Assembly (NCBI RefSeq): GCF_014837065.1
Contig: NZ_JACSPP010000022.1
Span: forward strand, 1-54,321
DNA: 54,321 nt
Direction: 5' to 3'
Source: Phocaeicola intestinalis
Lineage (GTDB): Bacteria; Bacteroidota; Bacteroidia; Bacteroidales; Bacteroidaceae
The position numbers and the translations under genes are program-made. Positions within the stretch are counted from its first letter, which is position 1, and every line of letters starts with the position of its first letter. The notes beneath the pieces were generated by a model. It saw nothing but the letters and a program-made list of their open reading frames with translations. It was not told the DNA's origin and searched no databases. Of this stretch, positions 44,459 through 53,529 are shown piece after piece.

Positions 44459-44492
44459 AATCTTTGAGTTTTTAAGTTGTTGAGTTTGAAGC

Positions 44493-44636
44493 ACAGATTT
44501 TCGTGGATTAACGCGGATTTCTTAATTTACGATTTGACAATTTACCATCTACTATTTGAGCATTAAATCGTACTTCGTAAATCGGAAAATAGTAAATTAA
44601 AAAAATCTGCGATAATCCGCATTAATCTGCGTTTCA
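44493..44636. repeat. Palindromic spacer between cbpA and cbpM
   Basis: CAGATTTTCGTGGATTAACGC at the left and the inverse-like AAATCTGCGATAATCCGC / TTAATCTGCG at the right bracket a second pair, TTAATTTACGATTT and AAATCG...TAAATTA. The outer words resemble those at 40674-40761. It is a nested imperfect palindrome of unknown function. Confidence 0.55.
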
Positions 44637-44645
44637 ATAAAAGCA

Positions 44646-45578
44646 TCACGCTCCTTTTTGCAACTCCCGGAAGAGGTCTTTCTGATGTTCCGTGAGCGAA
44701 GTCGGGATAGTTATATGATACGTTACCAGCAGGTCGCCGAAACTGCCTTCTTGCTTGTAGACCGGAAAGCCTTTGCCCTTCAGGCGCACCATCGCGCCGT
44801 TTTGCGTGCCGGGACGCACCTTCAGTTTCACTTGCCCGTCGAGCGTGTTCACCGTGACCTCGCCGCCCAATACAGCCGTGTAAAGGTCGATGGTGACATC
44901 GGTATACAGGTCGTTGTCTTTCCGCTTGAATACAGGGTCATCGCCCACTACGAACGTGATGTACAAGTCGCCGTCCGGACCTCCGTTGGTACCTTTCCCG
45001 CCATGGCCTTTCAGCTTGATGACCTGCCCGTCCGCCACGCCTGCAGGCACCGTGATACGCAAGGTTTCTCCGCCCACGGTAAAAGTCTGCTTATGCGTCG
45101 CCGCCGCCTCACGCAACGTAAGGTGCAGCTCCGCTTCGATATCCTGCCCTCGGAAGGCTCCTCTTCCCCGCCGGTCGCTTGCACCTCCACGGTGCCCGAA
45201 CAGTTCTTCGAAGAAATCGGAGAAGCCTCCGGCATTTCCGCCAAATCCGCCGGTAAAATGCTGCCCGTCGGTAGAATACCAGTATTCCGTTCCGCCGGCG
45301 GCATCTCCCTGACGTGCCTGATAAGCCCTCTGCTGTGCTTCGAACTCATCGGCATGCTTCCAGTTCTCCCCATAAGCGTCGTATTTCTTTCGCTTCTCGG
45401 GGTCGCTCAATACCTCGTTGGCCTCGTTTATCGCCTGAAACTTTTCCTTCGCGCTCGGGTCGTTCGGGTTCAGGTCCGGGTGATACTTGCGTGCCAGCTT
45501 ACGGTATGCTTTCTTGATGTCGTCTTGAGTTGCCGTTTTGTCAACTCCCAAAATGCTGTAATAGTCTATGTAAGCCAT
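44646..45578 (-). CDS. cbpA: DnaJ-family co-chaperone CbpA
   Basis: Type II J-protein of 310 residues. The J domain has [21 protein letters not shown] and HPD at 33-35. A Gly-rich linker (about 90-135) follows, then the two beta-sandwich substrate domains ([30 protein letters not shown]). No CxxCxGxG zinc finger is present, which separates it from DnaJ. It stimulates DnaK and is itself controlled by CbpM, encoded just downstream. Confidence 0.92.
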   Translation of the reverse strand: MAYIDYYSILGVDKTATQDDIKKAYRKLARKYHPDLNPNDPSAKEKFQAINEANEVLSDPEKRKKYDAYGENWKHADEFEAQQRAYQARQGDAAGGTEYWYSTDGQHFTGGFGGNAGGFSDFFEELFGHRGGASDRRGRGAFRGQDIEAELHLTLREAAATHKQTFTVGGETLRITVPAGVADGQVIKLKGHGGKGTNGGPDGDLYITFVVGDDPVFKRKDNDLYTDVTIDLYTAVLGGEVTVNTLDGQVKLKVRPGTQNGAMVRLKGKGFPVYKQEGSFGDLLVTYHITIPTSLTEHQKDLFRELQKGA

Positions 45579-45639
45579 ATAGTCAGTTGTTTTTTTACGC
45601 GAAAAGGAACAAAGTCTATGCCAATGACATTATTTTAAC

Positions 45640-45647
45640 TATCTTTG
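45640..45647 (+). promoter_or_regulatory. Candidate -7 box for the 5'-nucleotidase gene
   Basis: TATCTTTG matches TAnnTTTG, 41 bp before the chosen ATG. Confidence 0.5.
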
Positions 45648-45688
45648 CACTAACCGACAATTTGTCACATCACATAAAAACCAAACTT

Positions 45689-47416
45689 ATGCATATCCGA
45701 AACTATCTTATGGCGTTGCTCGGCGCCGGAAGCATGCTGGGCGTACAGGCATCGAACACCGAAGAAATTACCATCAAACTGTTGGAGACAAGCGACGTGC
45801 ACGGGGCTTATTTCCCCTACGACTTTATCAACCGGCGCCCACAGAAGGGCAGCCTGGCACGGATTTCCACCTTCGTGGATGCCCAGCGCAAGCAATACGG
45901 CGACAACGTACTGCTTTTCGATAACGGAGACATCCTGCAAGGACAGCCCGTAGCCTATTACTACAACTACATCGACACGGCCTCGACCCACGTATGCGCT
46001 GCCATGCTCAACTACCTGAAATACGACGCAGGCAATATGGGGAACCACGACATCGAGACAGGACATGCCGTATACGACCGCTGGGCGAAGCAATGCCGCT
46101 TTCCGATGCTGGGCGCCAACATCATCGACCGGCGCACGGGCGAGCCTTACTTCCCTCCATACCGCGTGTTCGAACGCAACGGCGTGCGCATCGCCGTGCT
46201 GGGGCTTATCACACCCGCCATCCCCTCGTGGCTGCCCGAAACGATGTGGAGCGGACTGCGCTTCGAGGATATGGAAACATGCGCGCGCCGATGGGCAGGC
46301 ATTATCGCCGCCAAAGAGCATCCCGATGTACTGGTAGGGCTGTTTCATGCCGGACCGGAAGGGAACCTGCTGGATAACGTAGTAGAAAACGGCTCGGAAG
46401 CGGTGGCACGCAACGTGCCGGGCTTCGACATTGTATTCATGGGGCACGACCACCGCCGCCTGTGCAAGAAGATATGCAACGCGGAAGGTGACTCGGTATT
46501 GCTCATCAATCCTGCCAATGCCGCCCGCACCATAGCCGACGTAACCCTGAAAGTGACGCGCCAAGACGGCCGCATCCTGAAAAAAACGGTTGAAGGCAAG
46601 CTGAGCGATGTGTCCTCCCTTCCCATCGACGAAGACTTCATGCAGGCGTTCGACCCGCAATACCAAGCCACGCTCGGTTTCGTGTCGCGCAAGATAGGAA
46701 GCATCCGGCAAACCATCTCCACGAAAGACGCCTATTTCGGCTCTTCGGCATTCATCGACCTGCTCCACCAGCTCCAGCTCGACATTACAGGAGCCGACAT
46801 CTCGTTCTGCGCCCCGCTCTCGTTTGATGCTGAAATCAAGGCGGGCGACATCTACATGAGCGACATGTTCAACCTCTACAAGTACGAAAACCTGCTCTAC
46901 ACGATGCGCCTTACCGGACGCGAAATCAAAGGTTTCCTCGAAATGTCGTATGCCTTGTGGACCAACCGGATGCAATCACCCGATGACCACCTGCTCCTGC
47001 TCAACGACAAAGACGAAGGTTTCGGCCGCCTGAAGAACCCAAGCTTCAACTTCGATTCGGCGGCAGGCATTCTTTACACGGTAGATGTCACCAAGCCCGA
47101 AGGCGAGAAAATCACCATCACGAGCTTAGCAGACGGCACACCGTTCGACCTTGACCGCACCTACACCGTAGCCGTCAATTCGTACCGGGGCAACGGAGGA
47201 GGTGACTTGCTGACCCGAGGGGCAGGCATCCCCAAAGAAGAACTCCCCCGGCGCATCGTCTTTTCTACCGACAAAGACCTGCGCTATTACCTGATGAAAC
47301 GCATCGAAGAGGTCGGGACACTCGACCCGCATCCCTTGAACCACTGGCGTTTCATCCCCGATGAGTGGGTAAAACCTGCCGCCGAACGCGACAGGCAGCT
47401 GCTCTTCAACAAATGA
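45689..47416 (+). CDS. Periplasmic 5'-nucleotidase / bifunctional metallophosphatase
   Basis: A secreted phosphatase of 575 residues. The start MHIRNYLMALLGAG is chosen because a signal peptide follows (cleavage near VQASN) and a promoter lies upstream; the open frame itself extends further 5' into the cbpA gene. The metallophosphoesterase domain shows ETSDVHGAY (D-x-H), DNGDILQG, MGNHDIE, GLFHAG and GHDHR. The C-terminal nucleotidase domain (about 340-540) contains DISFCAPLSF, YKYENLLYTMRLTG and NSYRGNGGGDLL. It probably releases nucleosides or phosphate in the periplasm. Confidence 0.92.
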   Translation: MHIRNYLMALLGAGSMLGVQASNTEEITIKLLETSDVHGAYFPYDFINRRPQKGSLARISTFVDAQRKQYGDNVLLFDNGDILQGQPVAYYYNYIDTASTHVCAAMLNYLKYDAGNMGNHDIETGHAVYDRWAKQCRFPMLGANIIDRRTGEPYFPPYRVFERNGVRIAVLGLITPAIPSWLPETMWSGLRFEDMETCARRWAGIIAAKEHPDVLVGLFHAGPEGNLLDNVVENGSEAVARNVPGFDIVFMGHDHRRLCKKICNAEGDSVLLINPANAARTIADVTLKVTRQDGRILKKTVEGKLSDVSSLPIDEDFMQAFDPQYQATLGFVSRKIGSIRQTISTKDAYFGSSAFIDLLHQLQLDITGADISFCAPLSFDAEIKAGDIYMSDMFNLYKYENLLYTMRLTGREIKGFLEMSYALWTNRMQSPDDHLLLLNDKDEGFGRLKNPSFNFDSAAGILYTVDVTKPEGEKITITSLADGTPFDLDRTYTVAVNSYRGNGGGDLLTRGAGIPKEELPRRIVFSTDKDLRYYLMKRIEEVGTLDPHPLNHWRFIPDEWVKPAAERDRQLLFNK

Positions 47417-47472
47417 TTGACAACTATTAAAAATATATGTTGTTTTTTGCTCCAAACCGTTTTGTTGGATAC

Positions 47473-47501
47473 AAAAATAGCAATACCCAAAAATAGCAAT
47501 A
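47473..47501 (+). repeat. Tandem 16-bp-spaced direct repeat upstream of the mcrB-like gene
   Basis: AAAAATAGCAATA occurs at 47473-47485 and again at 47489-47501. The second copy ends on the ATG of a possible small gene. It could be an operator or a chance AT-rich duplication. Confidence 0.4.
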
Positions 47502-47650
47502 TGACCAAGCATACAGAAAATCATGGAATTGGTACACAAACTAATGAATATTTTCGTAGGAACAGATTATATAAAGTATCAGAGGATGAGTTTTTGAGAA
47601 AGCAATTCAAGAATTTCAGCAAATCATACAAATATGGGAACAACAGATAA
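47501..47650 (+). CDS. Possible small protein upstream of mcrB (49 aa)
   Basis: A 49-codon frame (MTKHTENHGIGTQTNEYF... ending SKSYKYGNNR) overlaps the mcrB-like start by 17 bp in another frame. It is Lys/Asn/Phe-rich. The overlap fits translational coupling. It could also be a relic of a lost N-terminal region. No family recognised. Confidence 0.3.
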   Translation: MTKHTENHGIGTQTNEYFRRNRLYKVSEDEFLRKQFKNFSKSYKYGNNR

Positions 47651-49055
47651 ATACAGTGAATGCATTGCTTTATTGGAAGCAAACAAGAATCTTATTTTGA
47701 CCGGTGCGCCGGGCACAGGGAAAACTTACTTGGCACGTGAGATTGCTACAGCTATGGGAGCGGAATGGGAATTCGTGCAATTTCATCCATCGTATGATTA
47801 TACGGATTTTGTCGAAGGGTTAAGACCGACTCCTCCCGATAGTAGAGGCAATATAGGATTTGAACGGAAAAACGGGGTGTTTAAGGAGTTTTGTAAAAGG
47901 GCGATAGAAGAAAAAGAGAATATTCAACCGATTACTCCTAATGATACATCTCAATCTGTTGCTCCAAATAATCCATTAAAAAAAGAGACGAATACTTCAG
48001 TTTCATTTGAAACTGTATATCAATCAATTGTTGAGGACATACGCAATAGAAAAATACAGTATACGAATTGGAGAAATTGCAAACCTTTTAAACTGGAAAT
48101 ACGAAATGGAAGAATATGGTATGAAAACAGATTTGAAAAAGAAGACAATATAAAGAGAATGTATGAATATTGTGTCGCTAAAAACAAATTTGATATTAGC
48201 TATTGGGGACGAGATGATTTCTTTGATTTAGCAAAGAAAGTAACTAATACTGCATCTACTGTAGATTATACACTTTATGGGTGGATTTTACAAGAATTAC
48301 TTTCAAGAACAAAGAAACTGAAAAGTGAAGAGCCGAAATCAAACACTATACAAAAGCACTATTTTTCACATCCGGATATACTGCCATTGATGCAATCTAC
48401 AAATAATGCATCAAATATTTCCCGACCAATTACTTTTTCCCCTAAAAAAGCCTCAAAGCCTTTCGTTTTCATCATCGATGAAATAAACCGAGGCGAAATC
48501 TCCAAGATATTCGGCGAACTATTCTTTAGTATCGATCCTGGCTATCGAGGCGAAAGCGGACGGGTAAAGACCCAATATCAAAACATGATAGATGAAAAAG
48601 ATCCGTTTTATGAAGGCTTTTATGTTCCGGAAAACGTCTATATCATCGGAACGATGAACGATATTGACCGAAGCGTGGAAAGTATGGACTTCGCCATGCG
48701 CCGCCGCTTTGCATGGAAAGAAATAAAAGCAAATGAGAATACCGGTATGCTGGATAGTTTTGGAGGATTGAAAAATGAAATTATAAGCAAGATGAATCGG
48801 CTGAACAATGCCATTTGGAACGAAGAAACCAACGAAGGCATTGAAGGACTTAGCGCGGCTTATCATATTGGAGGGGCATACTTCAAGAAACTGGAACTAT
48901 ATGACTATGAAAATAATTTGCCGGAAGCTTATCAGCAACTATGGGAAAACCATTTGCGGGGCGTGCTTTTCGAATACCTGAGAGGTTCATTCAATGCGGC
49001 TGATAACCTGAAAAAGTTGGAAGAGGTTTATTATTCGAAAGGCATATACGAATGA
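47634..49055 (+). CDS. McrB-like AAA+ NTPase (type IV restriction)
   Basis: The motor subunit of an McrBC-type, modification-dependent restriction system. The NTPase motifs are Walker A GAPGTGKT (24-31), Walker B FVFIIDEINRGE (277-288) and the McrB-specific GTMNDIDRS (339-347), followed by MRRRFAW. Unlike E. coli McrB there is no N-terminal DNA-binding domain: Walker A comes at residue 24. Instead about 175 residues are inserted between FVEGLRPTPP...FKEFCKRAIEE and Walker B, including a compact aromatic segment (TNWRNCKPFKLEIRNGRIWYENRF). That insert is the likely target-sensing part (inference). The gene is clearly AT-richer than its neighbours, suggesting transfer. It overlaps the mcrC-like gene by 4 bp. 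Confidence 0.88.
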   Translation: MGTTDKYSECIALLEANKNLILTGAPGTGKTYLAREIATAMGAEWEFVQFHPSYDYTDFVEGLRPTPPDSRGNIGFERKNGVFKEFCKRAIEEKENIQPITPNDTSQSVAPNNPLKKETNTSVSFETVYQSIVEDIRNRKIQYTNWRNCKPFKLEIRNGRIWYENRFEKEDNIKRMYEYCVAKNKFDISYWGRDDFFDLAKKVTNTASTVDYTLYGWILQELLSRTKKLKSEEPKSNTIQKHYFSHPDILPLMQSTNNASNISRPITFSPKKASKPFVFIIDEINRGEISKIFGELFFSIDPGYRGESGRVKTQYQNMIDEKDPFYEGFYVPENVYIIGTMNDIDRSVESMDFAMRRRFAWKEIKANENTGMLDSFGGLKNEIISKMNRLNNAIWNEETNEGIEGLSAAYHIGGAYFKKLELYDYENNLPEAYQQLWENHLRGVLFEYLRGSFNAADNLKKLEEVYYSKGIYE

Positions 49056-50380
49056 TGGAGTGGAAAGACAATAGCGAACATCTTCTGACGGAGAATGTGG
49101 AAAGGCTGTTGCCTTTTGCCAACACTCCGGTTTCTTCCTTGGTGGATGACAAAGGAAAGCCTTTGCTCGTTTTTCCTTTATCCTTTCAGGAGTGTGAAGA
49201 CTGTATAGGCAAGCAACACCTGTTTGACATTGCGCCCAAAGGGAAGAGTTATGTGGTGAAAACAGGAAACTTAGCTGGATTCATAGGTCTGAATGATATG
49301 TACATAACCATCCGTTCACGGTTCGGGACGGAGAACGGTGATGACTATTTCCTGCATTATATGTTGAAAAAAGTCTTATCCGTCAATCTGTTTAATCTGA
49401 AGCATACGGCTACAGACGAACAGATATTTGATTTCCTGCTACATCTGTTTCCTTATTTCCTGAATAAAGCGTTGGTGCAAGGTCTTTATAAGGAATATCG
49501 GCGAAATGAATACAACGACTGCAACCTGAGAGGCACGATTGACATCAGCCGGCATATCAGGTGCAACATGCCCTTTAACGGACGTGTGGCATATCGCACG
49601 AGGGAGTTCAGTTATGACAATCATGTGACCCAACTGATACGCCATACGGTGGAATATATCCGTACCAAACGGTTGGGCGAAATGGTTTTGCACACAAACG
49701 TAGATACGCAAGAGAATGTTTCCCAAATCGTTTCGGCCACCTCAACGTATCAGAGGCAAGACAGGCTACAGGTTATCAAAAGCAATTTGAGACCTGTTGT
49801 CCACCCCTACTATACACAATATGTACCTTTACAGAAACTTTGCTTGAAAATACTAAGCCATGAGCGATTAAGATACGGACAAGACAAGGATGAAATTTAT
49901 GGCATTTTGTTCGATGTGTCATGGCTTTGGGAAGAATATTTAAACACATTGCTCACTCCTTTAGGGTTCAAGCATCCTGATAACAGGCAGAATGCCGGAG
50001 GTGTCTGGTTGGGATATAGTCTGATAGAGAATAAAAAAAGAAACGCTTTTTTGCGTTATCCTGATTTTTATGACAAAGAAAGAAGCATCATCTTGGATGC
50101 CAAATACAAGAGCCAGATTGATTATGTTGCCGATGTAAACCAAGTCATTACCTACCTGTATCGGATGAAAGGGCGTATCGGTATGTTTGTCCAGCCAACA
50201 CCTGATGAAAATGAACCAAAATCATATAGCTTGCGAGGATATGGTGAAGATGGCGATGCCCGTCTGATTGAATACCCGTTTCAGATTCCGGCAAGCGTTT
50301 CAAGCTTCGAGGATTTTGAAAGAAAGATAAGGCTTTCTGAAACAGCGTTAAAAGAGCAAATAGAAATTTTGCATCCATAA
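49052..50380 (+). CDS. McrC-like nuclease subunit
   Basis: Partner nuclease of the McrB-like NTPase. It has 442 residues, with an N-terminal part that binds the AAA+ hexamer and a C-terminal PD-(D/E)XK nuclease: Pro337-Asp338 (RYPDFYD), Asp349 and Lys351 (ILDAKYKS), then Gln364...Tyr368 (VNQVITYLY). Start and stop overlap as ATGATGG with the upstream gene, showing coupling. No methyltransferase is adjacent, as expected for type IV systems. Confidence 0.88.
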   Translation: MMEWKDNSEHLLTENVERLLPFANTPVSSLVDDKGKPLLVFPLSFQECEDCIGKQHLFDIAPKGKSYVVKTGNLAGFIGLNDMYITIRSRFGTENGDDYFLHYMLKKVLSVNLFNLKHTATDEQIFDFLLHLFPYFLNKALVQGLYKEYRRNEYNDCNLRGTIDISRHIRCNMPFNGRVAYRTREFSYDNHVTQLIRHTVEYIRTKRLGEMVLHTNVDTQENVSQIVSATSTYQRQDRLQVIKSNLRPVVHPYYTQYVPLQKLCLKILSHERLRYGQDKDEIYGILFDVSWLWEEYLNTLLTPLGFKHPDNRQNAGGVWLGYSLIENKKRNAFLRYPDFYDKERSIILDAKYKSQIDYVADVNQVITYLYRMKGRIGMFVQPTPDENEPKSYSLRGYGEDGDARLIEYPFQIPASVSSFEDFERKIRLSETALKEQIEILHP

Positions 50381-50499
50381 GAGTCACCCGAACAAGCCAA
50401 GCGATGCAGATTGCGACTATTAGAATGAATTCCAACCATAAAAAGACTCCGGCATCCAATCTTTTACTACCTTTACACACGCAAAAACAATAAACCGAT

Positions 50500-51345
50500 A
50501 TGTACAAATACAAACTGATATGGATAATCACCGCTTGTCTGGCTCTCACCTCATGCGCCACCGCTTCCTTCTCGAAATACAAAGGAGTGGGACGCATCAA
50601 GCGGTATGAGATTTACAGCGAGCAAGTGCCCGACTCTTTCAACGGGTTCCGCATCGCTTTTGCTTCCGACTTCCATTACGAAAGCCGGTTTGATGCCAAG
50701 CGCCTGCATGGAGCCATCCGTGCCTTGCAAGCGGCAGATGCAGATGTCCTCTTATTGGGAGGAGACTATCGCGGACGGGAAGGAGGAGATATGGAAGAAC
50801 TGTTCTCGGCACTGGCACAGGTAAAGACACGTTTCGGCACATACGCCGTCATGGGCAACCACGAACGGGGAAAAAGCGACACGTTGGTGCGCCGCGCCAT
50901 GGCACATACGGGAGTGCGTCTGCTGGAACATAAAACGGATACCTTATGGAAAGGAAACGAATACATCCTGATATGCGGTATCCGCAATCCGTTCGACCTG
51001 AAACGGAACGGTGTATCGCCTACCCTTGCGCTTCGTGCGGAAGACTTTGTGGTAATGCTGGTACATACCCCCGATTATGTGGAAGACACGGACGTATCGA
51101 ACACCGACCTTGCCTTGGCAGGACATACGCATGGCGGACAAGTCAGCCTGTTCCGCCGGTGGAGTCCTGCACACTTCTCCAAATACGGGAACCGCTTCCT
51201 CACGGGACTGAAGCACAACAGCCAGGGCATCCCCCTCATCATCACCAACGGGCTGGGCACCTCGCGGAAAGACATCCGCCTCTTCACGCCCAGCGAAGTG
51301 GTAGTAGTAGAACTCAAACAACAATTCCCCAAGCCATCAAAATAA
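50500..51345 (+). CDS. Lipoprotein metallophosphoesterase (YaeI-like)
   Basis: A calcineurin-like phosphoesterase of 281 residues. The lipobox ALTSC (Cys19) points to a lipid-anchored, exported protein. Metal-binding motifs are ASDFHYES (D-x-H), LLLGGDYRG, VMGNHERG and LAGHTHGGQVS. Relatives such as YaeI/YpbG hydrolyse phosphodiesters; the natural substrate is unknown. It is separated from mcrC by 119 bp. Confidence 0.88.
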   Translation: MYKYKLIWIITACLALTSCATASFSKYKGVGRIKRYEIYSEQVPDSFNGFRIAFASDFHYESRFDAKRLHGAIRALQAADADVLLLGGDYRGREGGDMEELFSALAQVKTRFGTYAVMGNHERGKSDTLVRRAMAHTGVRLLEHKTDTLWKGNEYILICGIRNPFDLKRNGVSPTLALRAEDFVVMLVHTPDYVEDTDVSNTDLALAGHTHGGQVSLFRRWSPAHFSKYGNRFLTGLKHNSQGIPLIITNGLGTSRKDIRLFTPSEVVVVELKQQFPKPSK

Positions 51346-51353
51346 TTGGAGTT

Positions 51354-51551
51354 TCTGATTGGGTTGTATTATCAATCCAGATAGCATCTTTTTATAGTTT
51401 CCATATCAAAACCGTACGTTCTCCATATGGAAACCGTATGTTTTCGATATGGAGAACGTACGGTTTTGATATGGAGAACGTAAAAAGAAGACAACCAGAA
51501 GCAGAAACTGAACCTTTCAATCATACATTTATTCGTATCTGCTGAACAAAC
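51354..51551 (-). repeat. Repeat B, copy 2, uninterrupted
   Basis: Reverse complement of 15667-16062 without the MITE. It contains the palindromic units CCATATCAAAACCGTACG and GAGAACGTACGGTTTT. At the point where copy 1 carries the MITE it reads GATTGAAAGG with a single TGA. It occupies the gap after the phosphoesterase gene, 26 bp from MITE copy 5. Confidence 0.88.
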
Positions 51552-51577
51552 GTAGAAACAGTTTCTTCCAGGTTTTA

Positions 51578-51782
51578 GAAGCTGTTTTGAATTTATCGTG
51601 CGATGATTTGGGATGAGTTTTTGAGGCATTTTCGCTTCTGTGATGAGGAAGATAGCGGGCTATCTGACGAAGAACAGGAGCGGAAAGGACCAAAAAATCG
51701 CCCAAAGCACACACGAAAACGGATACATCAAGACAAGAAAAACTTTTTGGAGAAATTCAAAACAGCTTCTCAAAACAGCTTC
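51578..51782 (-). repeat. MITE copy 5, reversed, with duplicated end
   Basis: The element is in the opposite orientation to copies 1-4. One end is duplicated: CAAAACAGCTTC occurs twice in tandem (ending at 51769 and 51782), making it 205 bp. TTA flanks the outer ends (51575-51577 and 51783-51785), so the duplicated end was apparently the one used in insertion. Confidence 0.88.
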
Positions 51783-51804
51783 TTATTTTTAACCGATGAT
51801 TTCG

Positions 51805-51812
51805 TATATTTG
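51805..51812 (+). promoter_or_regulatory. Candidate -7 box for the GNAT-ibrAB-like operon
   Basis: TATATTTG matches TAnnTTTG, 23 bp before the first ATG and 23 bp beyond the MITE end. The -33 would fall next to the MITE boundary, where no TTG is seen. Confidence 0.5.
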
Positions 51813-51835
51813 CAGAACATTCAAAACATTCACGT

Positions 51836-52237
51836 ATGACACACATCATTCAATTAGAAGGAACTGATAAACAATTATACCCATTGATCGGACCGCTTGT
51901 AATGAATCCTGATGTACTCCGATACAACAACCGATACCCTTTCAAAACCGGGAAAAAATTCCGTTGGTACATTGCCGTCAACAAACAAAATGAAGCCATC
52001 GGTTTTATTCCGATTGAAAATAAAGCGAGCGAATGCCTCATTAATAATTATTACGCACAAAAGGAAGGGCATGATGAAATCCTGACCGACTTATTACAAA
52101 CCGTATGTGCCGACTATACAGGCGATACACCCCATCTGACCGCACTGGTACAGACTGTGCATAAAGAATTGTTCATCAGACTAGGTTTCAGCACCATCAA
52201 GGAATGGAAGCTTTACATAAAAATGGAAAGAAAATGA
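51836..52237 (+). CDS. GNAT-like N-acetyltransferase
   Basis: A 133-residue protein with a compact acetyltransferase-like layout: the central strands KFRWYIAVNKQNEAIGFIPIE and ECLINNYYAQKEGHDEILTDLLQTV, then the C-terminal LTALVQTVHKELFIRLGFSTIKEWKLYIKM. The phrase before the end resembles the GNAT motif B (A-x-x-Y/L-x-x-x-GF). The classical acetyl-CoA loop R/Q-x-x-G-x-G/A is not clear, so activity is uncertain. It overlaps the next gene by 4 bp (ATGA), first of three coupled genes. Confidence 0.68.
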   Translation: MTHIIQLEGTDKQLYPLIGPLVMNPDVLRYNNRYPFKTGKKFRWYIAVNKQNEAIGFIPIENKASECLINNYYAQKEGHDEILTDLLQTVCADYTGDTPHLTALVQTVHKELFIRLGFSTIKEWKLYIKMERK

Positions 52238-53529
52238 AAGAGACAACAGCTAAAAATGTCTACCAGCTGGCACAAGAACGGCTTGACATTATTTTCAAGG
52301 AATTTGACAATGTATATGTATCCTTTTCGGGTGGAAAAGACAGTGGGGTCTTGCTGAACATGTGTATCGATTATATCCGAAGTCATAAGCTGAACCGCAA
52401 GCTGGGAGTTTACTTCATGGACTATGAAGTGCAATACAAAATGACTATCGACTATGTAGAACGTATCTTTGAAGCAAATAAAGACATTCTAGATGTATAC
52501 CGCATCTGCGTCCCATTCCGGGTAGCTACCAGCACATCAATGTACCAATCCTACTGGCGCCCTTGGGAAGAAGACAAAAAAGACATCTGGGTACGCCCCA
52601 TGCCCAATGATGCCACTACCGCAGACAATTTTCCAGGATTCAAGCCAGAAATGTGGGATTACGACTTTCAACTTTACTTTGCCAGTTGGCTTCATGAAAA
52701 AAAGAAAGCCATACGCACCTGTTGCCTGGTAGGAATCCGCACACAAGAGAGTTTCAACCGCTGGCGATGCATCTACCAGACTCCTAAAATGTTATTATAC
52801 CACCGCTATATCTGGACTTGCAAAATTAACAATGACATCTACAACGCTTATCCACTCTATGATTGGCGCACCTCCGATGTATGGGTAGCCAATGCAAAAT
52901 TCGGCTGGGACTACAATCATCTGTATGATTTATACTACAAAGCAGGAGTCAGTATCGAACGTATGCGCGTAGCCAGTCCGTTTATCGGAGAAGCCATCGA
53001 AAGCCTGTCTCTTTATAAAGCAATCGACCCCGACATGTGGGGACGTATGATAGGCCGTGTGAACGGAGTCAATTTTGCCGGTATCTATGGTTCTACCCAT
53101 GCTACCGCCCGCAACAAAATCAAACTTCCCAAAGGATACACATGGAAATCATTTATGTTTTTCCTCCTATCCACCCTTCCCGAAGAAACAAGGAACGGCT
53201 ACCTGCGCCGCTTGGATGTCAGCATTAAATTCTGGCGGAACAAAGGAGGATGTTTGAGCGATGAAGTCATCCAAAAACTGATTGATGCCAAAATACCTAT
53301 AGAAATCATGGACAAAAGCAACTACAAAACCCATAAACATCCTGTACGTATGGAATATCAGGAAGATATCGACATTCCCGAGTTCCGCGAAATCCCTACT
53401 TACAAACGAATGTGTATTTGCATCTTACGAAATGACCATGCCTGCAAATACATGGGATTCTCGCCCAACAAGGAAGAAATCAGCAAGAAAAACCAAATAA
53501 TGGAAAATTACAAACATATCTGGAGATGA
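52234..53529 (+). CDS. PAPS reductase-like protein, IbrA type (DUF3440)
   Basis: A PP-loop ATPase of the phosphoadenosine phosphosulfate reductase superfamily, 431 residues from the ATG overlapping the upstream stop. The PP-loop SGGKDS lies at residues 32-37. Further on, CCLVGIRTQESFNRWRC matches the G-x-R-x-x-E-S-x-x-R signature, and the DUF3440-type C-terminal half follows (LPKGYTWKSFMFFLL, CICILRNDHACKYMGF). In E. coli IbrA acts with the ParB-like IbrB on expression of eib genes, by an unknown mechanism. The PP-loop could adenylate a substrate or handle sulfur, as in DndC. The actual reaction is unknown. Confidence 0.85.
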   Translation: MKETTAKNVYQLAQERLDIIFKEFDNVYVSFSGGKDSGVLLNMCIDYIRSHKLNRKLGVYFMDYEVQYKMTIDYVERIFEANKDILDVYRICVPFRVATSTSMYQSYWRPWEEDKKDIWVRPMPNDATTADNFPGFKPEMWDYDFQLYFASWLHEKKKAIRTCCLVGIRTQESFNRWRCIYQTPKMLLYHRYIWTCKINNDIYNAYPLYDWRTSDVWVANAKFGWDYNHLYDLYYKAGVSIERMRVASPFIGEAIESLSLYKAIDPDMWGRMIGRVNGVNFAGIYGSTHATARNKIKLPKGYTWKSFMFFLLSTLPEETRNGYLRRLDVSIKFWRNKGGCLSDEVIQKLIDAKIPIEIMDKSNYKTHKHPVRMEYQEDIDIPEFREIPTYKRMCICILRNDHACKYMGFSPNKEEISKKNQIMENYKHIWR

